64,000 nt of DNA, taken from positions 1,834,296 through 1,898,295 of the forward strand of contig NZ_LFJC01000003.1 in assembly GCF_002776695.1 (NCBI RefSeq), written 5' to 3'. The position numbers and the translations under genes were made by a program. This DNA comes from Bradyrhizobium nitroreducens. Its GTDB lineage: Bacteria; Pseudomonadota; Alphaproteobacteria; Rhizobiales; Xanthobacteraceae. The notes under the pieces are model-generated. The model worked only from the letters and a program-made list of their open reading frames with translations. It was not told where the DNA came from and made no database searches. Of this stretch, positions 52,952-62,906 are shown piece after piece. Numbering within the stretch: the stretch's first letter is position 1; each line of letters begins with the position of its first letter.

Positions 52952-53713
52952 ATGAACGTCATGGACAACCGCGCCACCTCCGCGATGCTCTATCTCGACG
53001 GCGTGCACGTCTCGTTCGACGGCTTCCACGCCATCAACAATCTGTCACTGACGCTCGAGCCCGGCGAGATGCGCGCCATCATCGGTCCGAACGGTGCCGG
53101 CAAGACCACGATGATGGACATCATCACCGGCAAGACCAAGCCGGACGAGGGCACCGTGCTGTTCGACGGCGTCACCGATTTGACGCGGCTGGACGAGACC
53201 CGCATTGCCGAGCTCGGCATCGGCCGCAAATTCCAGAAGCCGACCGTGTTCGAGAGCCAGACCGTGCAGGACAATCTGCTGCTGGCGCTCAACGTCGATC
53301 ACTCGGTCCGTGGCACGCTGTTCTGGCGCGGCAGCAAGGCGGAGTCCGAGCGCATCGACAAGGTGCTGGAGACGATCCGACTCACGGAGGCCCGCAACCG
53401 CCTCGCCGGCAGCCTCAGCCACGGCCAGAAGCAGTGGCTCGAGATCGGCATGCTGTTGGCGCAGGATCCGAAGCTGCTGCTGGTCGACGAGCCCGTCGCG
53501 GGGATGACCGACGTCGAGACGCATCTCACCGCCGAGCTGCTGAAAGAGATCAACAAGACCCACACCGTCATGGTCGTCGAGCACGACATGACGTTCGTGC
53601 GCGAGCTCGGCGTCAAGGTCACCTGCCTGCATGAAGGCACCGTGCTCGCGGAAGGGACCATCGACCAGGTCTCGTCAAACGAGCGGGTCATCGAAGTCTA
53701 TCTGGGACGCTGA
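52952..53713 (+). CDS. urtD: Urea ABC transporter ATPase UrtD
   Basis: 253 aa. Walker A IGPNGAGKTT, signature SLSHGQKQWLEIGM (LSHGQ form), Walker B KLLLVDEPVAGM and switch His in VVEHDMTFV. LivG-like ATPase. Six bases after urtC and three before urtE, so the whole transporter is one operon. Confidence 0.97.
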   Translation: MNVMDNRATSAMLYLDGVHVSFDGFHAINNLSLTLEPGEMRAIIGPNGAGKTTMMDIITGKTKPDEGTVLFDGVTDLTRLDETRIAELGIGRKFQKPTVFESQTVQDNLLLALNVDHSVRGTLFWRGSKAESERIDKVLETIRLTEARNRLAGSLSHGQKQWLEIGMLLAQDPKLLLVDEPVAGMTDVETHLTAELLKEINKTHTVMVVEHDMTFVRELGVKVTCLHEGTVLAEGTIDQVSSNERVIEVYLGR

Positions 53714-53716
53714 GCC

Positions 53717-54412
53717 ATGCTTGAGGTCAAGGACATCAACCTGTTCTACGGCGCGGCGCAGGCGCTGCGCGGCGTCTCGATTGCGGCCGAGCCGGGCAAG
53801 GTCACCTGCGTGCTTGGACGCAACGGCGTCGGCAAGACCTCGCTCCTGCGCGCCATGGTCGGGCAATATCCAATTTCGTCGGGCGCGATCGTGTTCGATG
53901 GCAGCGATATCACCGGCCTGAAGCCTTATGAGCGGGCGCGCAAAGGCATCGGCTTCGTGCCGCAGGGCCGCGAGATCTTTCCGCTGCTGACGGTCGAGGA
54001 GAACCTCAAGACCGGCTTCGGTCCGCTCAAGCGCCAGGACAAGAACATTCCGGACGACGTGTTCTCGCTGTTTCCGGTGCTGCAATCCATGCTCGGCCGG
54101 CGCGGCGGCGATCTCTCCGGCGGCCAGCAGCAGCAGCTCGCGATCGGCCGCGCGCTGGTGATGCGGCCGAAGCTTCTCTTGCTCGACGAGCCGACCGAGG
54201 GCATCCAGCCCTCGATCATCAAGGACATCGGCCGCGCCATCTCCTATTTGCGCAACCTCGGCAACATCGCCATCGTGCTGGTCGAACAATATCTCGACTT
54301 TGCCTGCGAACTCGGCGACAGTTTTGCCGTGATGGATCGCGGCGCGGTGAAGTTCACCTGCGATCGCGCCAATTTGGACGCGAGCGAGATCAGCCGCCAG
54401 ATGGCGCTGTAA
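53717..54412 (+). CDS. urtE: Urea ABC transporter ATPase UrtE
   Basis: 231 aa. Walker A LGRNGVGKTS, signature LSGGQQQQLAIGR, Walker B KLLLLDEPTEGI and the D-loop/H-loop EGIQPSI and VLVEQYLDFA (His replaced by Gln, as in LivF). LivF-like partner of UrtD. ureD starts 31 bases after its stop. Confidence 0.97.
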   Translation: MLEVKDINLFYGAAQALRGVSIAAEPGKVTCVLGRNGVGKTSLLRAMVGQYPISSGAIVFDGSDITGLKPYERARKGIGFVPQGREIFPLLTVEENLKTGFGPLKRQDKNIPDDVFSLFPVLQSMLGRRGGDLSGGQQQQLAIGRALVMRPKLLLLDEPTEGIQPSIIKDIGRAISYLRNLGNIAIVLVEQYLDFACELGDSFAVMDRGAVKFTCDRANLDASEISRQMAL

Positions 54413-54443
54413 GCATTCTGCCGCGACCGGCTGGGGGAGGCGG

Positions 54444-55274
54444 ATGCGCAGCGACGTTTCGGTCACGTCAGGGGTTTTCGAGGCGAACCGTGCCCGCGGC
54501 GCGGTGCGCTTCGACGTCCATGCGTGTGACGGCGTGACGCGGCGCGGCGTCTTGCATGAATCCGGCTCGTTGCGCGTGCGCTTTCCCTCGCCGGAAGGCG
54601 AGGGGTTGTCCGGCGTGTTCGTCAACACGGCCGGCGGCGTCGCGGGAGGGGACAGTTTCGAGATCGACATCGCAGGGGGCGAGCGCTCGCGCCTGACCTT
54701 GACGACGGCGGCGGCCGAAAAGGTCTATCGCGCGCCGGGAGCGGCAGCGCAGCTCAATATTTCCTTGAAAATCGCCGCGGGCGCGCATCTCGGCTGGCTG
54801 CCGCAGGAGACGATCCTGTTCGATCGCGCCCGGGTCCATCGCCGCTTCGACATCGAGCTCGACGAGACCGCCTCGCTTCTGCTGTGCGAGATCGTGGTGT
54901 TCGGCCGCACCGCCATGGGCGAGCGGATGGAGCAGGGGGAATTCGTCGACCGCTGGCGACTGCGGCGGGGTGGCAGGCTGGTGTTCGCCGAGACCGTCAG
55001 GCTCGACGGCAATATCGGCGCAAGACTTGGGCGATCGGCGGTGGCGAAGGGCGGCGCGGCGATCGGCACGGCGCTGATCGTTCCCGGCGACGAGGCCCTC
55101 GTCGAGCGCATCCGCGAAGCCGCGGACTCGTTCTCCGGCGAGGTGGGAATCTCCGCCTGGAATGGATTTGCAATGGCGCGGTTCTGTGCCCAAGATGCGG
55201 CGCGCTTGCGCGCCGACATGATGGCCGTGCTGGCGCGTACCGGTGCCGCGCTGCCGCGACTCTGGTTGAACTGA
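54444..55274 (+). CDS. ureD: Urease accessory protein UreD
   Basis: 276 aa. Family segments: RVRFPSPEGEGLSGVFVNTAGGVAGGDSF-like core (TAGGVAGGDS), TTAAAEKVYRAPGAAAQLN, GWLPQETILFDRARVHRRF and FVDRWRLRRGG. UreD is the scaffold that with UreF and UreG loads nickel into the apo-urease. ATG start, GGGGGAGG-type site upstream. Joins transporter and urease genes in one unit. Confidence 0.94.
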   Translation: MRSDVSVTSGVFEANRARGAVRFDVHACDGVTRRGVLHESGSLRVRFPSPEGEGLSGVFVNTAGGVAGGDSFEIDIAGGERSRLTLTTAAAEKVYRAPGAAAQLNISLKIAAGAHLGWLPQETILFDRARVHRRFDIELDETASLLLCEIVVFGRTAMGERMEQGEFVDRWRLRRGGRLVFAETVRLDGNIGARLGRSAVAKGGAAIGTALIVPGDEALVERIREAADSFSGEVGISAWNGFAMARFCAQDAARLRADMMAVLARTGAALPRLWLN

Positions 55275-55311
55275 CTGGCTGAATTGACTTGTTGAACGGA
55301 AGAGATGCTTC

Positions 55312-55614
55312 ATGAACCTGTCTCCCCGCGAAAAGGACAAGCTTCTGATCTCGATGGCGGCGATCGTGGCCCGCCGCAGGCTGGACCGCGGCGTCAAGCT
55401 CAACCATCCCGAGGCGATCGCGATCATCTCCGATTTCATCCTTGAAGGCGCGCGCGACGGCCGAACCGTTGCCGAGCTGATGCAATCCGGCGCGCAGGTC
55501 CTGACCCGCGATCAGGTGATGCCTGGTATCCCCGAGATGATCCACGACATCCAGGTCGAGGCGACCTTTCCGGACGGCACCAAGCTCGTCACCGTGCACG
55601 AGCCGATCAGGTAG
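55312..55614 (+). CDS. ureA: Urease gamma subunit UreA
   Basis: 100 aa, the full length of the gamma chain. Starts [20 protein letters not shown] and carries [40 protein letters not shown] and a TVHEPI end. With UreB and UreC it forms the (abg) trimer of urease. A palindromic repeat separates it from ureB. Confidence 0.97.
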   Translation: MNLSPREKDKLLISMAAIVARRRLDRGVKLNHPEAIAIISDFILEGARDGRTVAELMQSGAQVLTRDQVMPGIPEMIHDIQVEATFPDGTKLVTVHEPIR

Positions 55615-55621
55615 TTTGAAT

Positions 55622-55713
55622 TCGTCATTCCGGGGCGCCCAAAGGGCGAACCCGGAATCCAGAGGTTGTTGATCGAGATTCCGGGTTCTCGCTCCGCGAG
55701 CCCCGGAATGACA
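55622..55713. repeat. Palindromic repeat between ureA and ureB
   Basis: GTCATTCCGGGGC (from 55625) returns as GCCCCGGAATGAC at 55699-55711, with an inner GAACCCGGAATC / GATTCCGGGTTC palindrome. Such ~90-base elements are common in Bradyrhizobium intergenic DNA. It lies inside the ure operon. Confidence 0.85.
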
Positions 55714-55726
55714 TAGGAAGTCAAAC

Positions 55727-56032
55727 ATGATCCCCGGCGAACTCTTCATCCAGGACGGCGAGATCGAGCTCAATGCCGGCCGCAAGACCGTGACGCTGAC
55801 TGTGGCCAACACCGGCGACCGCCCGATCCAGGTCGGCTCGCACTATCATTTCTTCGAGACCAACCCCGCGCTGAAATTCGACCGCAAGAAATCCCGCGGC
55901 ATGCGCCTCGACATCGCCGCCGGCACCGCCGTCCGCTTCGAACCCGGCCAGACCCGCGACGTGCAGCTTGTCGCCATGGCGGGGAAGAGGACGATCTACG
56001 GTTTTCGTGGCGACGTGATGGGGAAGTTGTGA
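55727..56032 (+). CDS. ureB: Urease beta subunit UreB
   Basis: 101 aa. [20 protein letters not shown] opens the chain, followed by [40 protein letters not shown] and [14 protein letters not shown] ending ([20 protein letters not shown]). Structural subunit of urease. Confidence 0.97.
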   Translation: MIPGELFIQDGEIELNAGRKTVTLTVANTGDRPIQVGSHYHFFETNPALKFDRKKSRGMRLDIAAGTAVRFEPGQTRDVQLVAMAGKRTIYGFRGDVMGKL

Positions 56033-56081
56033 GCTTCCAGCGCGCGTTCGCCCAGAAATTCAATCGCAAACGGGGCTTGTG

Positions 56082-57797
<1,716 letters not shown>

Positions 57798-57927
57798 AAT
57801 AGCGCCTCAACGCATGTCCCCGGCGGGTATCCGGGAACGGCTTTTTGCGGTTTTGCGTTCGATGCCGGCTGGTCTAATGTCCCGCCCGGTATTGACCCCC
57901 TCAGAAGAAAAGCCGGGAGGATTTCTC

Positions 57928-58227
57928 GTGATCTACGTCGTTGCCACCCTGACCATCAAGCCCGAGACGCGCGCCGAATTCATTGCAGCCGCCACCGCCT
58001 GCATCAAGGAGACGCGGAAGGAGCCCGGCAATATCGCCTATGACCTGCATGAGAGCGTCACCGATCCCGCCAAGATGGTGTTCGTCGAGCAGTGGGAGAA
58101 CATGGAGGCGCTGGGGCCACATCGCGCCGCCGAGCACATGAAGACCTTCGGCCGGGTCGCGGTGAAGTGTTTCACGGCGCCGCCGAAGATCGAATACATC
58201 ACGCCCGAGAAGGTCGAGACACGGTAA
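57928..58227 (+). CDS. Antibiotic biosynthesis monooxygenase (ABM) domain protein
   Basis: 99 aa from GTG 57928, with GGGAGGA 7 bases upstream; the open frame reaches 57814 but that leader is not supported. A single ferredoxin-like ABM/YgiN domain: IYVVATLTIKPETRAEFIAA, TRKEPGNIAYDLHES and VFVEQWENMEAL. YgiN-type proteins oxidise quinols; this one has an unknown substrate. It is inserted in the urease operon between ureC and ureE. Confidence 0.9.
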   Translation: MIYVVATLTIKPETRAEFIAAATACIKETRKEPGNIAYDLHESVTDPAKMVFVEQWENMEALGPHRAAEHMKTFGRVAVKCFTAPPKIEYITPEKVETR

Positions 58228-58239
58228 CGAGGTAGAAGC

Positions 58240-58884
58240 ATGATCCGGGCGACGCAGGTCAGGGGACAACACCGTTTCACGGAAGCGCCGGTGGATACGG
58301 TCGTGCTCGATTTCGACGATCGGCACCGCCGCCGCATGGCGATGACGGGCACGCGGGGTCTCGAATTCCTGCTCGACCTGGAGAATGCCGTCGCGCTGCG
58401 CGGCGGCGATGCGCTGGTGCTGGAGGACGGCCGGCTGGTCGAGGTGGTCGCGGCGCCCGAGCCGCTGCTGGAAATCCGCGGCCGTGATCCGCACCACCTC
58501 GTCCGCGTCGGCTGGCATCTCGGCAACCGCCATCTGCCGACGCAGATCATGGCCAAGGCCCTGCGCATTCGCCGCGACCACGTCATCGAGGCCATGGTGA
58601 AGGGCCTCGGCGCGCGCGTGATCGAGATCGAGGCGCCGTTCGATCCCGAAGGCGGTGCCTATGCCGATGCCGGCCATGGACAAGGTCACGACGACCATGT
58701 CCAGCACGATCACGGGCATCATCATGATCATGGTCACGATCACCATGATCATGATCACCACGGCCACGATCATCACCACCATGACCATGCCTCGCACGGC
58801 CATGGGCACGATCATCACCACGACGAGCATTGCGACCATCCCGACCATCACCACGGCCACAAGCATGCTCATGACCACAAATGA
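58240..58884 (+). CDS. ureE: Urease accessory protein UreE (nickel chaperone)
   Basis: 214 aa. N-terminal domain ([20 protein letters not shown]) and metal-binding C-terminal domain ([16 protein letters not shown]) are followed from about residue 150 by a ~60-residue tail that is over half His with Asp and Gly. The tail binds several nickel ions in related proteins. Delivers nickel to UreG. Overlaps ureF. Confidence 0.95.
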   Translation: MIRATQVRGQHRFTEAPVDTVVLDFDDRHRRRMAMTGTRGLEFLLDLENAVALRGGDALVLEDGRLVEVVAAPEPLLEIRGRDPHHLVRVGWHLGNRHLPTQIMAKALRIRRDHVIEAMVKGLGARVIEIEAPFDPEGGAYADAGHGQGHDDHVQHDHGHHHDHGHDHHDHDHHGHDHHHHDHASHGHGHDHHHDEHCDHPDHHHGHKHAHDHK

Positions 58885-59593
58885 GCCGGTCGGCGCCGGT
58901 GACCTCGACAAGGGCGAGGCGGCGGCGCTGTACCGGCTGATGACCTGGCTGTCGCCGGCATTCCCGGTCGGCGGCTTCTCCTATTCCAGCGGCATCGAAT
59001 GGGCGGTCGAGGCGGGCGACATCGTCGATACGGCAACGCTGGCCGACTGGCTCGACGCCATGCTCAGTGACGGCTCCGGCTTCTGCGATGCGACGTTCCT
59101 GGTCCACGCCTATCGCGCCGCGGAGGTGGCCGAGGAGACAGCATTGAGCGATGTCGCCGAGCTCGCCGCCGCGTTCGTGCCGTCGCGTGAGCGGCAGCTG
59201 GAGACGACCTCGCAGGGCCGCGCCTTCATCGACATCGCCCGCGCCGCGTGGGACGCCGACGGACTGGACGCCATGGTTTCGGCATGCCGCGCGCCACTGG
59301 TCTATCCGGTCGCGGTCGGTGTGGTCGCGGCCATGCACGGCGTGCCGCTGGCGCCGACGCTGCACGCCTTCCTGCATGCGCTGGTCTCCAACTGGATTTC
59401 CGCAGCCAGCCGCCTCATTCCGCTGGGTCAGACCGACAGCCAGCGCGTGCTTGTGAGGCTGGAGGCCGCTGTGGCCGCCACCGCCGACCGTGCGCTGCAT
59501 GCGACATTGGACGATCTCGGCAGTGCGACCTTCCGCGCCGATCTCGCCAGTCTACGGCACGAGACGCAATATACGCGGCTGTTCCGCTCGTGA
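58871..59593 (+). CDS. ureF: Urease accessory protein UreF
   Basis: 240 aa from ATG 58871, 14 bases inside ureE; ATG 58865 is possible. Longer upstream extension (Met/Thr-rich) is the His tail of ureE read in another frame and is rejected. Family motifs: [35 protein letters not shown] and [20 protein letters not shown]. Activates the UreG GTPase in the UreDFG complex. Confidence 0.94.
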   Translation: MTTNEPVGAGDLDKGEAAALYRLMTWLSPAFPVGGFSYSSGIEWAVEAGDIVDTATLADWLDAMLSDGSGFCDATFLVHAYRAAEVAEETALSDVAELAAAFVPSRERQLETTSQGRAFIDIARAAWDADGLDAMVSACRAPLVYPVAVGVVAAMHGVPLAPTLHAFLHALVSNWISAASRLIPLGQTDSQRVLVRLEAAVAATADRALHATLDDLGSATFRADLASLRHETQYTRLFRS

Positions 59594-59634
59594 GAGCGAA
59601 GCAGCCTTTCACCCATCGAGAGAGAGCGAATTAC

Positions 59635-60258
59635 ATGTCGAAATCCCACGGCCCCTTGCGTGTCGGCGTCGGCGGCCCGGTCGGATCGGGCAAGACCGCG
59701 CTGATGGACCTGCTCTGCAAGACCATGCGCGAACGCTATGATATCGCCGCGATCACCAACGACATCTACACCAAATGGGATGCGGAATTCCTGGTGCGGT
59801 CGGGCTCGCTGACGCCGGACCGCATTGCCGGCGTCGAGACCGGCGGCTGTCCGCACACCGCCATCCGCGAGGATGCCTCGATGAACCTCGCCGCGGTCGC
59901 GGACATGCGCGCCAAATTTCCTGGGCTCGATCTCGTGCTGATCGAGTCCGGCGGCGACAATCTCGCTGCCACTTTTTCCCCGGAGCTGGCCGACCTCACC
60001 ATCTATGTGATCGACGTGGCCGCCGGCGACAAGATCCCGTCCAAGGGCGGTCCCGGCATCACCCGGTCCGATCTTCTGGTCATCAACAAGATTGACCTCG
60101 CGCCCCATGTCGGCGCCTCCCTGGAGAAGATGGACACGGACGCCCGGCGCATGCGCGGCGAGCGTCCTTTCGTCATGACCAACCTGAAGAAGAGCGAGGG
60201 GCTCGAGCGCATCGTCGGCTTCATCGAGGCCAAGGGCGGCTTGAAACGGGCGGGTTGA
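59635..60258 (+). CDS. ureG: Urease accessory GTPase UreG
   Basis: 207 aa from ATG 59635; upstream extension is a shadow of ureF. P-loop [13 protein letters not shown], nickel motif ETGGCPHTA (Cys-Pro-His), and GTPase motifs [25 protein letters not shown] and [10 protein letters not shown]. Uses GTP to load nickel into urease. Last gene of the ure cluster. Confidence 0.97.
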   Translation: MSKSHGPLRVGVGGPVGSGKTALMDLLCKTMRERYDIAAITNDIYTKWDAEFLVRSGSLTPDRIAGVETGGCPHTAIREDASMNLAAVADMRAKFPGLDLVLIESGGDNLAATFSPELADLTIYVIDVAAGDKIPSKGGPGITRSDLLVINKIDLAPHVGASLEKMDTDARRMRGERPFVMTNLKKSEGLERIVGFIEAKGGLKRAG

Positions 60259-60520
60259 CGACGCGACGAACTGGCGCATGCGTTTTTCGCCGTTAACCTT
60301 GGGGTCCGGGCCGCGACGACGGAACAAATTTCGGACACGGCGATTGATTACCTCCGGTGCCCGGGCAAATCATCCCGGCCAGACCATCGGCCGGTCGGAT
60401 TAAGCTTTTCAGGCGACCCAAGTTGCGTACTGATGCCTCCTCCTCCATTATCTCTGCCACTGGGGTCCACCTTGTTTCGGCACATGGCCGTTCGAGCGGC
60501 GTTCATATGCTCCCTGTTTA

Positions 60521-62212
60521 TTGCCGACCTCCTGCCTTCGCCTGAGTAGTCGCGTGGTCCGGCTGGGTTTCATCATCGGTTTCATCGCTCTGCTCGGGGC
60601 CTTGCTCTCCGGGCTTGCGGCCTATCGCGTCCACGACCAGGAGCTGGCACTGGACCGGATCGCGCTCGCGCGTGCGATCGACGTTCACGCCAGCCTGGTC
60701 CAGGATCGGCTCACCGAACGCGAACTGCTCGCCCGTGTCGCCTCAGGCCTGTTCCGCGCGCCATCCGTGATCAAGCCGAACATGCTGGAGCCGCTGCGCT
60801 CGGCCATCTACGCGTTCAAGACGGATTTCGTGGTGGCCGGCTGGATCGCCCGGCTGAAGCCGAACGAGCTGACCGCGGCGCAGGCTGCCATCGGGGGCGC
60901 CGGCTTCCCGAACCCGAAGATCCGCAGCTTTGACGACAAGCCGATCAATCCGGTGGAGATCACCGAGCCGATCGACGTGCTGTTGGATCTCGAGCCGCGC
61001 AGCGACGAGACCAAGGCTCTGCCGGGACGAAGTTACGACCAGGACCCGGTTCGCAGCGCCATGCTGACGCGCGCCCGAGTCGAGAAGAGATCGGTTGCCT
61101 CGGACCCGATTCCGCTGTTGCGCGGGAACGGGCCCATCGGCGTCATCGTGGCTGCGCCCGTCATTCCCGAGGGGGCAACCGAGCCGGCCGGGTTCGTCAC
61201 GTTTTCCTACGAGCTCGCTTCGCTGATGTTGACCAATGACGACATGTCGCTGTTCTCGGTCGCGCTCAGGGATCCACGCAAGGAAGGCGGCGAGCTGATC
61301 GCCAACGACCAGGGCGTGGTCTCGACGCGCAGCGTGGCGGCGGACGGGCCGGCGCCATCGGCGACGCGCACGGTGAGCTTCGGTGCGCGAGATTGGCAGC
61401 TCGGCTACTACGCCAAGACCAACTCGGTGCGCCGTGCGGAACAGACCGCGATCATCGTTGCGGCGATCGGCCTTGCGATCACGGCGATGGTGTGCGGCCT
61501 GTTCGGCTATGTCGCGTACAACAATCTGCGGCTCAGCCGGGAAATCCAGGTCCGAATCGGCTTCGAGCGCCGCTTGACCGCCGTGATCGACGAGCTCAAC
61601 CACCGGGTCAAGAACATCCTTGCGGTGATCCAGTCGATCGTGACGCGCACCTTGCGCCACGGCTCGGACATCGACGTCGCCCGCGAGCTCCTGATCGGGC
61701 GCATCCACGCGATGTCCAACGTGGTCTCGCTGCTCAGCGAGAGCCAGTGGCAGGGCGTCAAGTTGAAAGGCCTGTTCGAGGCGCGGGCCATCCCGCATGC
61801 CGACCGCATCGCCGTCACCGGGCCCGATATCGCGGTCAGTGCACGCGCCGCGCAGAGCCTCTCGCTGCTGTTTTTCGAGCTCGCCTCGCATTCCGATGAG
61901 GGACTGTCGCTGGTCGGAAAGCATCCGCACATCACCGCCAGCTGGACGGTGACGGGCCGGGAGCCCGACGAGGTCTTTCAGTTTCGCTGGGAGGAGTTCA
62001 ACACCAGCGAGGCGACGCGCCGCCCCGATTCCGATTTCGGCCTGATTCTGCTCGACCGTGTCGCGCCTGAGGCGTTAGGGGGCACCGCCAAGCGCTATTT
62101 CACCGACGTCTCCTACGTCTATGAGCTCACGGCACCGATGGAGACTGTGGTCGACATGACCGAACGCGATCGCACGGATAAGATCTCGGCTCCGGTGCGG
62201 CCTGCGCGATAG
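60521..62212 (+). CDS. HWE-type sensor histidine kinase with degenerate ATP-binding lobe
   Basis: 563 aa from TTG 60521 (GTG 60554 is an alternative). Transmembrane helix 1 (LGFIIGFIALLGALLSGLAA), a ~270-residue periplasmic CHASE-like domain, transmembrane helix 2 (IIVAAIGLAITAMVCGLFGYV), then an HWE/HisKA_2 phosphoacceptor segment: ELNHRVKNILAVIQSI with the His. The ATP lobe is divergent: the N-box reads FELASHSDEGLSL (Asn missing) and the G box reads DSDFGLILLDRV rather than GFG. No receiver nearby. May be an inactive or allosteric partner kinase. Confidence 0.85.
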   Translation: MPTSCLRLSSRVVRLGFIIGFIALLGALLSGLAAYRVHDQELALDRIALARAIDVHASLVQDRLTERELLARVASGLFRAPSVIKPNMLEPLRSAIYAFKTDFVVAGWIARLKPNELTAAQAAIGGAGFPNPKIRSFDDKPINPVEITEPIDVLLDLEPRSDETKALPGRSYDQDPVRSAMLTRARVEKRSVASDPIPLLRGNGPIGVIVAAPVIPEGATEPAGFVTFSYELASLMLTNDDMSLFSVALRDPRKEGGELIANDQGVVSTRSVAADGPAPSATRTVSFGARDWQLGYYAKTNSVRRAEQTAIIVAAIGLAITAMVCGLFGYVAYNNLRLSREIQVRIGFERRLTAVIDELNHRVKNILAVIQSIVTRTLRHGSDIDVARELLIGRIHAMSNVVSLLSESQWQGVKLKGLFEARAIPHADRIAVTGPDIAVSARAAQSLSLLFFELASHSDEGLSLVGKHPHITASWTVTGREPDEVFQFRWEEFNTSEATRRPDSDFGLILLDRVAPEALGGTAKRYFTDVSYVYELTAPMETVVDMTERDRTDKISAPVRPAR

Positions 62213-62827
62213 CTATCCCTTCGGCCGCAACACCAGGTCGACCAGGTTGCGGGCGTAGCCAGGCGTGATCGGCGCGATGCCGAAGACGTAGCGATAGAAC
62301 AGGCCGCCATAGATCGCGTCGTAGAGATCCTCAGCCGGCCCTTCGGCCAGGATGCTGCCGTCGTTCTGGCCTGCCGCAATCATTCTCACAAGCGCGTCGC
62401 GACGGAACTGCAGATAGCGGGCATAGAACAGTTCGGCGGAGCCCGTCTTGGAGATGCATTCGGAGATGACGGCGAGCTGGACCTTGCCGAACTCGCCCTG
62501 CAATGCCTCGGCATAGGCCGTGGCGTGGCGGCGGGCGCGTGCCGCGGGGCTGCCGGAGCTTTCCGGCGGCAGCGGCAGCATCTGCGCCGCATGCTGAAGA
62601 AAGGCGTCGATCAAGAGCGCCTCGCGCGACGGCCACCATTTGTAGATCGTCATCTTGGAGACGCCGCTGTGGCGAGCGACCGCGTCGATGGTGGTGGCGG
62701 CAAGGCCGGTGGACGCCATCAGCGCGTAGGCGCTTTCGAGAATGGCGTTGCTGGTCTCGATCGATCGGGGCCGGCCGCGCCGGGGGGCATTGTCGGCCCC
62801 GTCACCCCCGCCATTGGCCGTCACCAC
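62213..62827 (-). CDS. TetR/AcrR family transcriptional regulator
   Basis: 204 aa. HTH in SAYALMASTGLAATTIDAVA and SGVSKMTIYKWWPSREALLI, the TetR recognition-helix signature. The C-terminal half (RDALVRMIAAGQNDGSILAE) resembles TetR_C ligand domains. A basic Arg/Gly-rich N-terminus precedes the HTH. Regulates an unknown target; it ends directly after the convergent kinase gene and is co-directional with the OpgC-like gene. Confidence 0.92.
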   Translation of the reverse strand: MVTANGGGDGADNAPRRGRPRSIETSNAILESAYALMASTGLAATTIDAVARHSGVSKMTIYKWWPSREALLIDAFLQHAAQMLPLPPESSGSPAARARRHATAYAEALQGEFGKVQLAVISECISKTGSAELFYARYLQFRRDALVRMIAAGQNDGSILAEGPAEDLYDAIYGGLFYRYVFGIAPITPGYARNLVDLVLRPKG

Positions 62828-62906
62828 GCCCGGTCTCCTCGCGCAACCCGCTCCTGCTCCGGGATAGCGCAGCCGCAGCGGCCGGCCTAGGGAAATCGGT
62901 CGTGCG

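Noticed and set aside
58655..58870. Met/Thr-rich N-terminal extension of UreF
   Set aside because: It is the UreE His tail read in another frame; UreF family start fits ATG 58871.
58690..58880. Short-period repeats in the ureE 3' region as a CRISPR or tandem array
   Set aside because: The periodicity comes from His/Asp/Gly codons in frame; there are no spacers.
60259..60520. A gene or sRNA between ureG and the kinase
   Set aside because: No frame looks like a protein and I see no terminator hairpin; it is probably only the kinase promoter region.
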